A stretch of 64,000 nucleotides of DNA from Bacteroidota bacterium (lineage in GTDB: Bacteria; Bacteroidota; Bacteroidia; Chitinophagales; Chitinophagaceae), in NCBI GenBank assembly GCA_018267705.1, contig JAFDXX010000014.1, forward strand, positions 88,769-152,768, given 5' to 3'. The translations under genes and the position numbers were made by a program. Of this stretch, positions 38,201-46,738 are shown in pieces. The notes beneath the pieces are model-generated. The model worked only from the letters and a program-made list of their open reading frames with translations. It did not search any database and was not told the DNA's origin. Each line of letters opens with the position of its first letter. Positions within the stretch are counted from its first letter, which is position 1.

Positions 38201-38585
38201 CACCAACAGCACCTGCACCCATTATACTCCACATTTGGCCAGTTGTCATGTTTCCGTTAACATCTACTTTAGCAATTTTTCTTGCAAAGTGGGTAATAGT
38301 CCAAAATAAAAATAAAATGGTAAAACCGCTTGCCAATGCACTCATTACGTTTACAGCTTTTGCAGCAGTTAAAGGGTTATCTCCAAATAAAATAATAAAT
38401 ACTCTGCCCAACATTACAAATAAAGGGGCACCGGGTGGATGCGGTATTTGAAGTTTGTAACAACTGCTAATGAATTCGCCACAATCCCAAAAACTGCCCG
38501 TTGCTTCGGTAGTTAAAACATAGGTAGTGCAGGCAATAATGCCAACAATCCAGCCAATAATGTTATTCGTCTTTTTAAAATTCAT
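35295..38585 (-). CDS. DUF2723 / GT117-type membrane protein
   Basis: A 1096-residue protein. The N-terminal half (to about 640) holds a dozen or more membrane helices. The first loop contains FWDCGEFISSCYKLQIPHPPG, the acidic-residue loop of DUF2723 (quoted motif WDCGEFISSCYKLQIPHPPG). The C-terminal half is soluble: it includes GDNDTYPLWYAQEVEGIRRD, NNWKRPIYFTGDFG and a helical tail from about 950 rich in Lys. The family is classed with GT-C glycosyltransferases and is common in Bacteroidota, where it probably transfers a sugar from a lipid carrier to exported proteins. Activity is inferred. Transcribed alone, with an exact -7 box upstream and a terminator downstream. Confidence 0.88.
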   Translation of the reverse strand: MNFKKTNNIIGWIVGIIACTTYVLTTEATGSFWDCGEFISSCYKLQIPHPPGAPLFVMLGRVFIILFGDNPLTAAKAVNVMSALASGFTILFLFWTITHFARKIAKVDVNGNMTTGQMWSIMGAGAVGALAYTFSDSFWFSAVEGEVYGMSSFFSAIVFWAILKWENIADEPGADRWLVFIFFLIGLSIGVHLLCLLNIPAVVMVYYFKKRNQFNYARIRQWFIRLTLIGGVLAFIGAIIVARGEINEERGLSDMDGTLAGVVFLGTAIGIGLLYLIENINKEKKEYYGGIYIFFLIGCIITGVTQVAVIQYSIAGASVFDRVFVNSFSLPFFSGFTFFFILIAFLIWIGLRFTQKKGWAYLHLGIWAFAFMLIGYSSYLTTMIRSNADPAIDMYNVDNPMSLVGYLGRDQYGDFPLLYGQKFTADYVYYKKGGAKYQKGKNKYIQIGNDMHAVYAPDDKMLFPRVWDASNDQQHADYYASFLGIEKLRDKDGREKYDHAPNQIDNFKFFFSYQSYWMYFRYFMWNFSGKQSDVQGVYTGNVRDGNWITGISFIDNMMYGDQSMLPDSVKNNKAHNKLFLLPFLLGFIGFFYHLKRRGDDTLSNFLLFFFTGFAIILYLNQAGNQPRERDYAYVGSFYAFAVWIGIGVMQVVEWLQKKMSQTTAATLATVVCLLAVPVLMAQQEWNDHDRSKKVLARDSARNYLESCDKNAILFSFGDNDTYPLWYAQEVEGIRRDVRVINYSLLGIDWYINQLRYKINESAPIDVIWSADQIEGRKRDYVLYMPKPNIPDDRYYNLYDMMKNYVGSDDADKTYKPNPNEDDVYNTFPVRKVSVPVDINFVRKNGTVNAKDSVVSELRFEIQRGNGLQKNDLAVLNIIAANNWKRPIYFTGDFGDLGFGKYLRRDGLSYRLVPVEDDPINADWMMDKLMNKFSFGNANIEGVYFDEENRRQLQGIRQSYAELASYLADKGRKEDAKKVLEKADKELLQSNYPYGMVSRGDFHNRVSLLFLDACYRAGDSALVKKVSAAIKKDLTQQIKYYESLPTGKQADMAIDRNYTENCIKGLTQMEAAYATKTTVPTIDTPKSKKDSVVKTKK

Positions 38586-38972
38586 GATTCTGGTTTAAAG
38601 AGTGGAGCAAACATAATGAATTAGATAAGAAGAATAAAGAATTGATTTTTAACTTCTGCAGATAATTATTTTTTAACAAAAATTTCAAGTTGTAAAACGA
38701 ATTGTATTGAGCAAAATGAAGTGGATTTATGTTTTATTTAAGCATTAAAATACCTCGTTTAAAAAGAAATATTTGCATTAGGGTGAAAAAGAGATTTTTC
38801 TTTTGAACATAATTTATTTAAACAATAACCCAATTAGTAATAAGCATAGGTTTAAAGCAATATGCTTCTATAATTAATGATGTTATGAAATGCTTTACAA
38901 TCTGAATAATAAATAATATTTTGAAGGTTTTAGGCACGATTTTTTCTTTTTAAATTGCCAAAATAATGTGTT
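38586..38972. other. Divergent intergenic region
   Basis: This AT-rich stretch lies between the DUF2723 start and a small plus-strand membrane gene. It contains the -7 box at 38608-38615. I see no other gene, repeat or RNA structure. Confidence 0.5.
38608..38615 (-). promoter_or_regulatory. -7 box for the DUF2723 gene
   Basis: The minus strand reads TATGTTTG, matching TAnnTTTG, 22 nt before the ATG at 38585. No clear -33 TTG is seen. Confidence 0.45.
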
Positions 38973-39086
38973 ATGAATATTGGTGAACATAAAACAGATA
39001 GAACATCAATTATATTTATAGTGCTTATTGTAATTGGGTTAGTGGCAATGGTAATTTCCTTATTTAAAACCATTGGTAGTTTTTAG
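38973..39086 (+). CDS. Predicted 37-residue single-helix membrane peptide
   Basis: An ATG at 38973 opens a 37-codon frame ending in TAG at 39084-39086. The product begins MNIGEHKTDRTS with a charged head, followed by one hydrophobic helix (about residues 13-31) and a short polar end (LFKTIGSF). The composition looks like a real small membrane protein, not random AT-rich sequence, and it fits between genes without overlap. The mtaB promoter overlaps its last codons. No homologue is recognised, so this call rests on composition and position alone. Confidence 0.45.
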   Translation: MNIGEHKTDRTSIIFIVLIVIGLVAMVISLFKTIGSF

Positions 39087-39107
39087 CGGTTAAGAAACTT
39101 ATCTTTG
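39074..39107 (+). promoter_or_regulatory. mtaB promoter
   Basis: TTG (39074-39076) and TATCTTTG (39100-39107) are 23 nt apart. The -7 box ends 7 nt before the mtaB ATG, so the transcript probably begins at or within a few bases of the start codon. Confidence 0.6.
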
Positions 39108-39114
39108 CGGCCTC

Positions 39115-40407
39115 ATGCAAACGGAACGTAGTATAGCTTTTCATACATTAGGGTGTAAATTAAATTTCTCTGAAACATCTACTTTATCTAGAATGATGGA
39201 AAAAGAAGGCTTTGCCAAAAAAAGTTTTGATGAAGTTGCAGATGTTTATGTAATTAATACTTGCTCGGTTACAGATAATGCTGATAAAGAATGCCGGCAA
39301 ATTGTTCGTCGCATACAAAAGAAATCTCCCGAAAGTTTGGTGGTTGTTACCGGTTGTTATGCACAATTAAAACCAAAAGAAATTGCAGAAATTCCCGGAG
39401 TAGATTTGGTATTAGGTGCAGCCGAAAAGTTCAATATTGCCAAGCATATTAATGAATTGGCAAAAGGGAACAGCAATAAAATTTGTAGTTGCGATATTGA
39501 GGAAGTAACTGGCTTTACTTCTACATACTCTCTTAACGATAGAACCAGAGTATTTTTAAAAGTGCAAGATGGTTGCGATTATAATTGCTCTTTCTGCACC
39601 ATTCCTATGGCACGTGGAAAAAGTAGAAGTGATAGTATTAATAATGTTTTACAAAATGTAGAAGAGCTTGCAACTAAAGGCACAAAAGAAATTGTTTTAA
39701 CAGGAATTAATTTAGGTGATTTTGGCAAAGGACCCAATGGGGCAGGAGCTACTGTGGGTATTAACCAACGTGAAGAAAATTTTTACGAACTTATTCAGGC
39801 ATTAGATAAAATTAAAGGCATTGAACGTTATCGCATTTCATCTATAGAACCTAATTTATTAACGAATAACATTATCAATTTTGTTGCCGGCTCAGATAAA
39901 TTTATGCCTCATTTTCATATTCCTTTACAAAGCGGTAGCAATGAAGTTTTAGGGATGATGAGAAGAAGATATAAAAGAGAATTGTATGCAGACAGAGTTA
40001 ATTTAATAAAAACATTAATGCCACATTGTGCAATTGGTGTTGATGTTATTGTTGGTTTTCCGGGAGAAACAGATGCATTATTTAAAGAAACATTCGATTT
40101 TTTGCACAGTCTTGATATTAGTTATTTACACGTATTTACTTATTCTGAAAGAGATAATACTTTGGCAGTAACCATGCCCAATGCAGTTCCTATAAACATT
40201 AGGCACGAACGTAATAAAACTTTACGTAACCTTAGTTATATGAAAATGCAATACTTTACACAATTACATGAAGGACAAACAAGAAAAGTATTGTTTGAAG
40301 ATGCAGAAAAAAATGGACTAATGGAAGGTTATACCGATAATTACATACGCATACAAACACCTTATAGAAAAGAGTGGGCTAATGAAATTGTGAATTATAA
40401 GCTATAA
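39115..40407 (+). CDS. mtaB: tRNA t6A37 C2-methylthiotransferase MtaB
   Basis: A 430-residue radical-SAM protein. The N-terminal UPF0004 domain has the three Cys of one 4Fe-4S cluster in TLGCKLNFSE, INTCSVTDNADKECRQI and VTGCYAQ. The radical-SAM cluster motif CxxxCxxC appears as GCDYNCSFCTIPMARG. Downstream are PLQSGSNEVLGMMRRRY and DVIVGFPGET. It turns t6A at tRNA position 37 into ms2t6A. The C-terminal TRAM region is short but present (VLFEDAEKNGLMEGYTDN). It has its own promoter, with the mRNA probably leaderless. Confidence 0.94.
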   Translation: MQTERSIAFHTLGCKLNFSETSTLSRMMEKEGFAKKSFDEVADVYVINTCSVTDNADKECRQIVRRIQKKSPESLVVVTGCYAQLKPKEIAEIPGVDLVLGAAEKFNIAKHINELAKGNSNKICSCDIEEVTGFTSTYSLNDRTRVFLKVQDGCDYNCSFCTIPMARGKSRSDSINNVLQNVEELATKGTKEIVLTGINLGDFGKGPNGAGATVGINQREENFYELIQALDKIKGIERYRISSIEPNLLTNNIINFVAGSDKFMPHFHIPLQSGSNEVLGMMRRRYKRELYADRVNLIKTLMPHCAIGVDVIVGFPGETDALFKETFDFLHSLDISYLHVFTYSERDNTLAVTMPNAVPINIRHERNKTLRNLSYMKMQYFTQLHEGQTRKVLFEDAEKNGLMEGYTDNYIRIQTPYRKEWANEIVNYKL

Positions 40408-40422
40408 GTTTTGTGTTGATGA

Positions 40423-42141
40423 TTAAAATCCTGCCACGCTATCATCTCCTCTTTTATCGGCAGCTATTTCTTGTTGTTTATTAGTATGAAGTTTTATCAC
40501 TTCTAATCTACACCAACTATTTGTTTCTACAATATTGTAACCCATTGCAGAAAGCTCTTTTCTAACTGTTGGATTAAAATCTTTTTCAACTCTTACAACA
40601 TCAGGCAACCATTGATGATGAAATTTTGGGCTATTAATTGCATCTGCAGGGCTCATATTAAATTCTAACATATTTACCAATGTTTGGTAAACACTTGTGG
40701 GAATAGTTGTACCTCCGGGTGTACCACAAACTATATAAGGTTTGTTGTTTTTTAAAACTAAAGTTGGTGTCATAGAGCTTAACATTCTTTTTCCGGGTTG
40801 TATAGCGTTAGCTTCTCGGCCAATTGCACCATACATATTAGGTACGCCGGGTTTTACACTAAAATCATCCATTTCATTATTTAATAAAAAACCTGCACCG
40901 CCTACAACTGTTCTGCATCCGTAACCGCCGTTTAAAGTTGTAGTTACGCTTACCATATTTCCCTCTTTATCCATTACACTTAAATGTGTTGTTTCATCGT
41001 GTTCTTTTACATTTCCTGCTGTAATATTTTTGCTGGGTGTTGCTTGGGTGCTATCGTAATCAATCATTCTTTTTTTAATATATGTACTACTTGTAATTTC
41101 TTTTAAAGGTACTTTGTAAAAATCAGGGTCGCCTAAATGTTCTGCTCTATCCGCATAAGCTCTTCTTTCTGTTTCAACCATTAATTGTACTGCTTTGGTT
41201 GAGTTACAGCCGTAAGATGCAATAGGTTTATCTTCAATCATTTTCATCATTTGCCAAATAATAACACCACCACTGCTGGGCGGAGGCATACCAATAATTT
41301 TATAATCTTTATAATTAAATTGTAATGCGGTTCTTGTTTTGGCTTTATAATTTTTTAAATCATTTAGTGAAATAATTCCATTACCACGTTGCATTTCATC
41401 TACAATTAGTTGTGCTGTTTTTCCTTCATAAAAACCTTTTTGCCCGTTATCTCTAATACGTTTTAATGTTTCGGCTAAATCTTTTTGAATTAATGTATCA
41501 CCTGCTTTCCATTTATTATGTTGTACAAATGCCGGTGTTTGTGTTGAGTTTTTTATGAATGATTCTTTGGTTACATTAAAACCATGAGCTTGACTTTCTG
41601 TAATAACAAAACCAAATTCGGCAATATCTATTGCAGGTTGAATTAATTGTTTGAAAGGAAGTTTTGCATATTTATATGTTTCAAATAAACCTGCAACAGT
41701 ACCTGGTACGCCGCTTGCTAAATGACCATTAAGTGAAAGATTGGTAATGGCATTTCCATTTTTATCTAAATACATATCTCTACTTGCTTTGCCGGGTGCT
41801 TCTTCTCTGTAATCAATAGCAATGGTTTGCCCATTTGTTTTTCTTGCTACTAAAAAACCACCACCTCCAATATTACCTGCACTTGGATACACAACTGCTA
41901 AAGTTAATTGCACGGCAATTGCCGCATCAAAAGCATTACCACCTTGTTTCATTATTTCGGCACCTACCATACTTGCCAACGGATGTGCAGAAGCTACAGA
42001 TGCTTTACTGAATGTTTTTGTTTTCACAATTTCATAATGAAATGGATTAACAGCTTTGCCTGCACCCACAAAAGATGTTTGACTATATGTTACTGCAATG
42101 CTTATGAAAACTATTGTGGAAGAGAGTAATATTTTTTTCAT
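40423..42141 (-). CDS. ggt: Gamma-glutamyltransferase
   Basis: A 572-residue N-terminal nucleophile hydrolase. It begins with a signal peptide (residues 1-20, ending TYSQ), and is processed into two subunits at the conserved Thr in ETTHLSVMDKEGNMVS (about residue 380). Earlier motifs are GNAFDAAIAVQLTLAV, GIGGG-like NIGGGGFLV and the substrate Arg of DYREEAPGKAS. Late ones are NNEMDDFSVKPG and MLSSMTPTLVL. It moves gamma-glutamyl groups from glutathione-type donors in the periplasm. The end faces mtaB with a gap of only 15 nt. Confidence 0.95.
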   Translation of the reverse strand: MKKILLSSTIVFISIAVTYSQTSFVGAGKAVNPFHYEIVKTKTFSKASVASAHPLASMVGAEIMKQGGNAFDAAIAVQLTLAVVYPSAGNIGGGGFLVARKTNGQTIAIDYREEAPGKASRDMYLDKNGNAITNLSLNGHLASGVPGTVAGLFETYKYAKLPFKQLIQPAIDIAEFGFVITESQAHGFNVTKESFIKNSTQTPAFVQHNKWKAGDTLIQKDLAETLKRIRDNGQKGFYEGKTAQLIVDEMQRGNGIISLNDLKNYKAKTRTALQFNYKDYKIIGMPPPSSGGVIIWQMMKMIEDKPIASYGCNSTKAVQLMVETERRAYADRAEHLGDPDFYKVPLKEITSSTYIKKRMIDYDSTQATPSKNITAGNVKEHDETTHLSVMDKEGNMVSVTTTLNGGYGCRTVVGGAGFLLNNEMDDFSVKPGVPNMYGAIGREANAIQPGKRMLSSMTPTLVLKNNKPYIVCGTPGGTTIPTSVYQTLVNMLEFNMSPADAINSPKFHHQWLPDVVRVEKDFNPTVRKELSAMGYNIVETNSWCRLEVIKLHTNKQQEIAADKRGDDSVAGF

Positions 42142-42401
42142 GCAATGAATGTAAAAAAATATTTTTTAGAATTGTAGAAAAAATTATTGTTTCAATTGTA
42201 ACTCAATTGTAATGGTGTTTTCTTTTAAAATGTATTTATTATTTTTTTTGAATAAGGTTCTGATAATTGTGGGATAATATTTTCTTTATTAATGTTGGTA
42301 TTGAAAAATATCAATTTTATATATTAAAAAATTTGTTAATATGATAAAGTAATGCTTATGTTGTATTAACTTTTTAAAAATAATTAACTGTTTATTGAAA
42401 T

Positions 42402-43592
42402 TTATTGGTTTTCAACTAATTCAATTACCATTGCACTGGCACCGCCGCCGCCATTGCAAATGCCTGCTGCACCTATCTTCCCGCCGTTTTGTTGTAGAAC
42501 ATTTATTAGCGTAACAATAATTCTTGCACCACTGCAACCCAACGGATGCCCGATTGAAACAGCTCCACCATGCACATTTACTTTGCTTGTATTTAAATTC
42601 ATTTTTTGCATATTGGCAATACCAACAACACTAAATGCTTCATTTAATTCTACAAAATCTATATCACTCATTTGTAAGCCTGCTTTTGCAACTGCTTTTG
42701 GCACTGCTAAACTTGGCGTAGTTGTAAACCATTCAGGTGCTTGTTCTGCATCGGCATAACTTTTAATTATTGCAATTGGTTTTATGTTTAGTTCTTTTGC
42801 TTTTTCTTCGCTCATTAAAACCAATGCTGCTGCACCATCGTTCATGGTACTTGCGTTAGCAGCTGTTACTGTTCCATCTTTTATAAATGCAGGTTTTAAT
42901 TCGGGTATTTTATCAAACTTAACGTTAAAGGGTTCTTCATCTTTATCAAATACAGTAGTTCCTTTTTTTGTAACAATTTCAATGGGCACAATTTCATCTT
43001 TAAATTTTCCTTCATTCCATGCGGTTTGACTTCTTTTATAACTTTCTATTGCAAATGCATCTTGCTCTGTTCTGGTAATATTACATTCTTTAGCACATAA
43101 CTCAGCAGCATTGCCCATTGCATAATTATTATATACATCTGTTAAACCATCTTTTGCTAAACCATCAATCAATTTGGTATCTCCATATTTATTACCCCAA
43201 CGAAGGTTAGGAATATAAAACGGAACGTTACTCATGCTTTCCATACCACCTGCAACTACAATGCTTGCATCGCCTAATAAAATATCTTGTGCAGCCTGTG
43301 CAATAGCTTTCATACCACTTGCACAAACTTTATTAACTGTTGTGCAAACAACATTATCTGGCAAGCCTGCAAATTTTGATACCTGCCTTGCGGGTGCTTG
43401 TCCTACATTGGCTTGTATAACATTTCCCATATAAACAGCTTCAATTTGATTGGGTTGTAAGTTTGCTTTTTTTACGGCTGCTTTTATGGCAATTGCTCCT
43501 AATTGTGTTGCGGAAAAATCTTTTAATGATCCTCCAAAACTTCCTATTGGTGTACGAACTGCTGCAACTATGTAAACTGTTTTTGTGCTCAT
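42402..43592 (-). CDS. Acetyl-CoA C-acetyltransferase (thiolase)
   Basis: A 396-residue protein. I use the ATG at 43592 (MSTKTVYIVAAVRTPIG), dropping seven upstream residues. It has the nucleophile Cys in NKVCASGMKA (about residue 89), the NEAFSV loop, the His of IGHPLGCSGARI and the second Cys in ICNGGGGASAM. It joins two acetyl-CoA or cleaves acetoacetyl-CoA. No acyl-CoA dehydrogenase or hydroxyacyl partner lies nearby. A -7 box and an inverted repeat that looks like a regulator site precede it. Confidence 0.94.
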   Translation of the reverse strand: MSTKTVYIVAAVRTPIGSFGGSLKDFSATQLGAIAIKAAVKKANLQPNQIEAVYMGNVIQANVGQAPARQVSKFAGLPDNVVCTTVNKVCASGMKAIAQAAQDILLGDASIVVAGGMESMSNVPFYIPNLRWGNKYGDTKLIDGLAKDGLTDVYNNYAMGNAAELCAKECNITRTEQDAFAIESYKRSQTAWNEGKFKDEIVPIEIVTKKGTTVFDKDEEPFNVKFDKIPELKPAFIKDGTVTAANASTMNDGAAALVLMSEEKAKELNIKPIAIIKSYADAEQAPEWFTTTPSLAVPKAVAKAGLQMSDIDFVELNEAFSVVGIANMQKMNLNTSKVNVHGGAVSIGHPLGCSGARIIVTLINVLQQNGGKIGAAGICNGGGGASAMVIELVENQ

Positions 43593-43610
43593 GAAAATTT
43601 GTTTGAAAAG

Positions 43611-43618
43611 CAAATATA
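43611..43618 (-). promoter_or_regulatory. -7 box for the thiolase gene
   Basis: The minus strand reads TATATTTG, an exact consensus, 18 nt before the ATG at 43592. Confidence 0.55.
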
Positions 43619-43628
43619 AAGATTGAGT

Positions 43629-43644
43629 ACTAACACTTGTTAGT
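43629..43644 (-). promoter_or_regulatory. Probable operator of the thiolase gene
   Basis: The inverted repeat ACTAACA-CT-TGTTAGT lies just upstream of the -7 box, where it would overlap RNA polymerase. Its size and symmetry resemble TetR-family operators, but no regulator gene is adjacent. Confidence 0.5.
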
Positions 43645-43653
43645 ATTAATTGA

Positions 43654-43676
43654 AATTAATTAGTAACTAATTAATT
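43654..43676. repeat. AT-only inverted repeat at the end of the SRPBCC gene
   Basis: A ten-base-pair perfect stem AATTAATTAG / CTAATTAATT with a 3-nt loop overlaps the SRPBCC stop codon. It could be a weak terminator, although no T run follows on the minus strand. Confidence 0.45.
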
Positions 43677-44133
43677 CGGTATTTAATTTTTTTGCAAGCC
43701 CTTTTGCACCCCAACGCATAACAACATCATGATTGTATTGAAAGGCAGGTTTTAATAAAAAAGAGAAAATATTCATCCACCATTTATTGGTAATTACATT
43801 CCAATGATATTCTATATATGTAATATTATTTTTATGAGTGAAGATCCATGTTCCATTTCCTTCTAACTCTCCAAATGCAATTCCAGAAAGTTTTTCATAT
43901 AATTTATTTTCTGTTAATTTCATATTGAAAGTTAATTTATATGGTAAAGCACTTTTCCATGTGTATCTTTTTACATCGCCAATTCCATTGGTGTTGCCTG
44001 TTGAAATGTCTTTTACAACTAATACACCTTTCCACCAATTGGGCCAATTGTTTGATAGATAAATTGCATTCCATACATCCTCAATAGGTGCTTTTATTTC
44101 CCATTTAGTAATAAAGGAATATTGTGTGGGCAT
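43660..44133 (-). CDS. SRPBCC (polyketide cyclase/START-like) protein
   Basis: A 157-residue protein. I use the ATG at 44133 (MPTQYSFITKWEIKAPIEDVW), dropping nine residues. The helix-grip fold is suggested by the opening strand, NWPNWWKGVL, LTFNMKLTENKLY and a closing amphipathic helix with RWGAKGLAKKLN. Such proteins hold a hydrophobic ligand in a deep pocket. No specific ligand can be predicted. It lies 29 nt after parC on the same strand and may be transcribed with it. Confidence 0.75.
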   Translation of the reverse strand: MPTQYSFITKWEIKAPIEDVWNAIYLSNNWPNWWKGVLVVKDISTGNTNGIGDVKRYTWKSALPYKLTFNMKLTENKLYEKLSGIAFGELEGNGTWIFTHKNNITYIEYHWNVITNKWWMNIFSFLLKPAFQYNHDVVMRWGAKGLAKKLNTELISY

Positions 44134-44162
44134 AAGAGGAAGTTTAAAGTTTACAAACACTT

Positions 44163-46673
44163 TTATTCTTCAAACAATTCAGGTTGGTTGTTTTCTTCTT
44201 TTGGTTTTTCATCCCATTCCATTTTTACGCTTTTGCTAAAGTCTAAAAGTTTGGCACCTACTGCTTTCCAGCCCATTACTTCTGTAATTTTTGCCAACTT
44301 TAATTTGCCTTTTCTTATTTGTGTGCCAGTACCTTGTTGTACAGATAAAATAGGGTCATTATCGGTTGTGGCAACTTCTACTTTATTTTTTTCGTTTTCT
44401 TTTATGAAGAAGAATTTTGTTTTTAATGTTGATGTTTCAATTTTAAAACGCTTAACGGTAAACTGCATTTTATCTGCATCAAAATAAACAGCTGTTATAA
44501 TTTTTTCGGGATTGAATTTTTCAATAAGTATTACTTTATCTGCATCAATGCGTTGTGTTAATTCTGTATCGGTTATTTCATAATTACCATCGGCATAAAT
44601 AATTAAAATTTTATCGTCTTCAAACATGCCTAAATATTTTCCTTTCTCTTCTGTGTTTAATCTTCCAAATTGTGTATCAAACCAAATTTTTCTTCCTGCC
44701 AAAGTACTTCTTCCTGCTTCTTTTAGTTTAATTGATTTAACGGGATATTTTGTTACAATATTTCCTTGTGAGCTTCTTCCTTTAATTTCTAATTCTTCAA
44801 AATAATAGTCTAACTCTTTGTTTCGTGCAGTACAATTTGGACTTAAATTAATTTTTACAACTTCGGCTTCGCCATTTGCATTGGCTGTAAAATAATGCAC
44901 TTTACTTTTTTCGTTTTGGTTAGATAGAATATATTCTTTATCTCTGGTAATGCCTGTAACATTAAAACGTTTGGCATAAGTTTTTTCTTTGCCATCAAAA
45001 TAAATCATGTTATAGGTAGTGCGTTCATCATTCTTTTTAAATATGGCAGCATGAATAATATCTTTTCCTATAAAGGCTTTGTCGCCTACTTTTACTACTT
45101 TCATTATGCCACGTTTGGTAAAAACGATTATATCGTCAATATCGCTGCAATCAAATAAAAATTCATCTTTTTTTAATCCTGTTCCAACAAAACCTTCTTC
45201 TCTGTTTACATATAGTTTTGTGTTGGCAATTGCTACTTGTTGTACTTTAATGGTATCAAAAATTTTTATTTCTGTTTTGCGTTCTTTGCCTTTGCCGTAT
45301 TTTTTCAATAAAGTTTCAAAATAGGTAATAGAAAACTCAACTAAATGATTTAAATCAAAGTTTACTTGTGCAATTTCTGCTTCAATATTTTTTATTTGTT
45401 CGTTTAATTCATCAATATCTAATTTATAAATTCTTCTAACGGGTTTTTCTGTAAGTTTTAAGATGTCTTCTTTTGATATTGCTTTTCTTTTTAATTTTTT
45501 TATGAAAGGAGTGAAGGCTTGCTCAATTGCTGTTAAAACTTTTTCCCATGTTTCATGTTTCTTTTCTAACTCTTGATATATTTTTTCTTCGAAGAATATT
45601 TTTTCTAACGAAGTATAATGCCATTTATCTTCTAACTCATGTAATTTAATTTGCAATTCGCGTTGCAATAAATGCTTAGTTAAATCAACCGAAGTTTTTA
45701 AAAGTTCGGAGGCTGTTACAAAACGTGGTTTTTGATTTTCAATGATACAAGCATTGGGGCTAATGCTTACTTCGCAATCTGTAAATGCATATAAAGCATC
45801 AATAGTTATATCGCTTGAAATTCCGGGGGCTAAATCTATTTGTATTTCAACATGTTTGCCGGTGTATTCGGTAAGTTTTTTAATTTTTATTTTACCTGCA
45901 TCATTAGCTTTGGTAATGCTTTCGCATAGTTGAGAAACGGTAACGCCATAAGGTACATCTCTAATAATTAAACTTTTTTTATCTAACTCTTCAATTAGGC
46001 AACGCACTTTTATTTTTCCGCCACGTTTGCCATCGTTATAATTACTTACATCTATTAAGCCGCCCGTTTGAAAATCGGGATATAATTCAAATTTTTTATT
46101 TTTTAAATATTTAATGGAGGCATCTATTAACTCGCAAAAATTATGTGGTAAAATTTTGGTTGATAACCCAACGGCAATGCCATCGGCACCTTGTGCCAAT
46201 AGCAAAGGAAATTTCATTGGTAATGTAACGGGTTCATTTTTTCTGCCATCGTAACTTAATTGCCATTCGGTTGTTTTAGGATTGAAAGCTACATCTAAAG
46301 CAAATTTGCTTAAACGAGCTTCAATGTAACGGGGTGCTGCTGCATCATCTCCTGTTCTAATATCTCCCCAATTACCTTGTGTATCAATTAATAAATCTTT
46401 TTGCCCCATGTTTACCAATGCATCTCCAATACTTGCATCTCCATGCGGATGATATTGCATTGCTTGTCCAATAATATTTGCTACTTTATTAAACCGACCA
46501 TCATCCATTTCTTTCATGGCATGTAATATTCTGCGTTGCACGGGCTTTAAACCATCTTCAACAGCAGGTACTGCACGTTCTAATATTACATACGAGGCAT
46601 ATTCTAAAAACCAATTTTTATATTGGCCTTGTACACCACTTTCATTATTTATTTGTTCTATTTTATCAGACAT
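44163..46673 (-). CDS. parC: DNA topoisomerase IV subunit A (GyrA/ParC family)
   Basis: An 836-residue protein. The breakage-reunion domain holds LERAVPAVEDGLKPVQRRIL, YHPHGDASIGDAL and the catalytic Tyr in AAPRYIEARLSKFA (about residue 112). The coiled-coil tower is around 330-460. The C-terminal beta-pinwheel (about 490-810) is degenerate and lacks the GQxRRGG-type box of gyrase, fitting a decatenating topoisomerase IV. It pairs with parE, two genes upstream in the same operon. It forms the DNA gate that passes one duplex through another. Confidence 0.92.
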   Translation of the reverse strand: MSDKIEQINNESGVQGQYKNWFLEYASYVILERAVPAVEDGLKPVQRRILHAMKEMDDGRFNKVANIIGQAMQYHPHGDASIGDALVNMGQKDLLIDTQGNWGDIRTGDDAAAPRYIEARLSKFALDVAFNPKTTEWQLSYDGRKNEPVTLPMKFPLLLAQGADGIAVGLSTKILPHNFCELIDASIKYLKNKKFELYPDFQTGGLIDVSNYNDGKRGGKIKVRCLIEELDKKSLIIRDVPYGVTVSQLCESITKANDAGKIKIKKLTEYTGKHVEIQIDLAPGISSDITIDALYAFTDCEVSISPNACIIENQKPRFVTASELLKTSVDLTKHLLQRELQIKLHELEDKWHYTSLEKIFFEEKIYQELEKKHETWEKVLTAIEQAFTPFIKKLKRKAISKEDILKLTEKPVRRIYKLDIDELNEQIKNIEAEIAQVNFDLNHLVEFSITYFETLLKKYGKGKERKTEIKIFDTIKVQQVAIANTKLYVNREEGFVGTGLKKDEFLFDCSDIDDIIVFTKRGIMKVVKVGDKAFIGKDIIHAAIFKKNDERTTYNMIYFDGKEKTYAKRFNVTGITRDKEYILSNQNEKSKVHYFTANANGEAEVVKINLSPNCTARNKELDYYFEELEIKGRSSQGNIVTKYPVKSIKLKEAGRSTLAGRKIWFDTQFGRLNTEEKGKYLGMFEDDKILIIYADGNYEITDTELTQRIDADKVILIEKFNPEKIITAVYFDADKMQFTVKRFKIETSTLKTKFFFIKENEKNKVEVATTDNDPILSVQQGTGTQIRKGKLKLAKITEVMGWKAVGAKLLDFSKSVKMEWDEKPKEENNQPELFEE

Positions 46674-46738
46674 TTTTAAAATTCAATAAACAATACTTAA
46701 TATTTAATTATTAGGTTATTGTTTGGTTTTAAATTATT

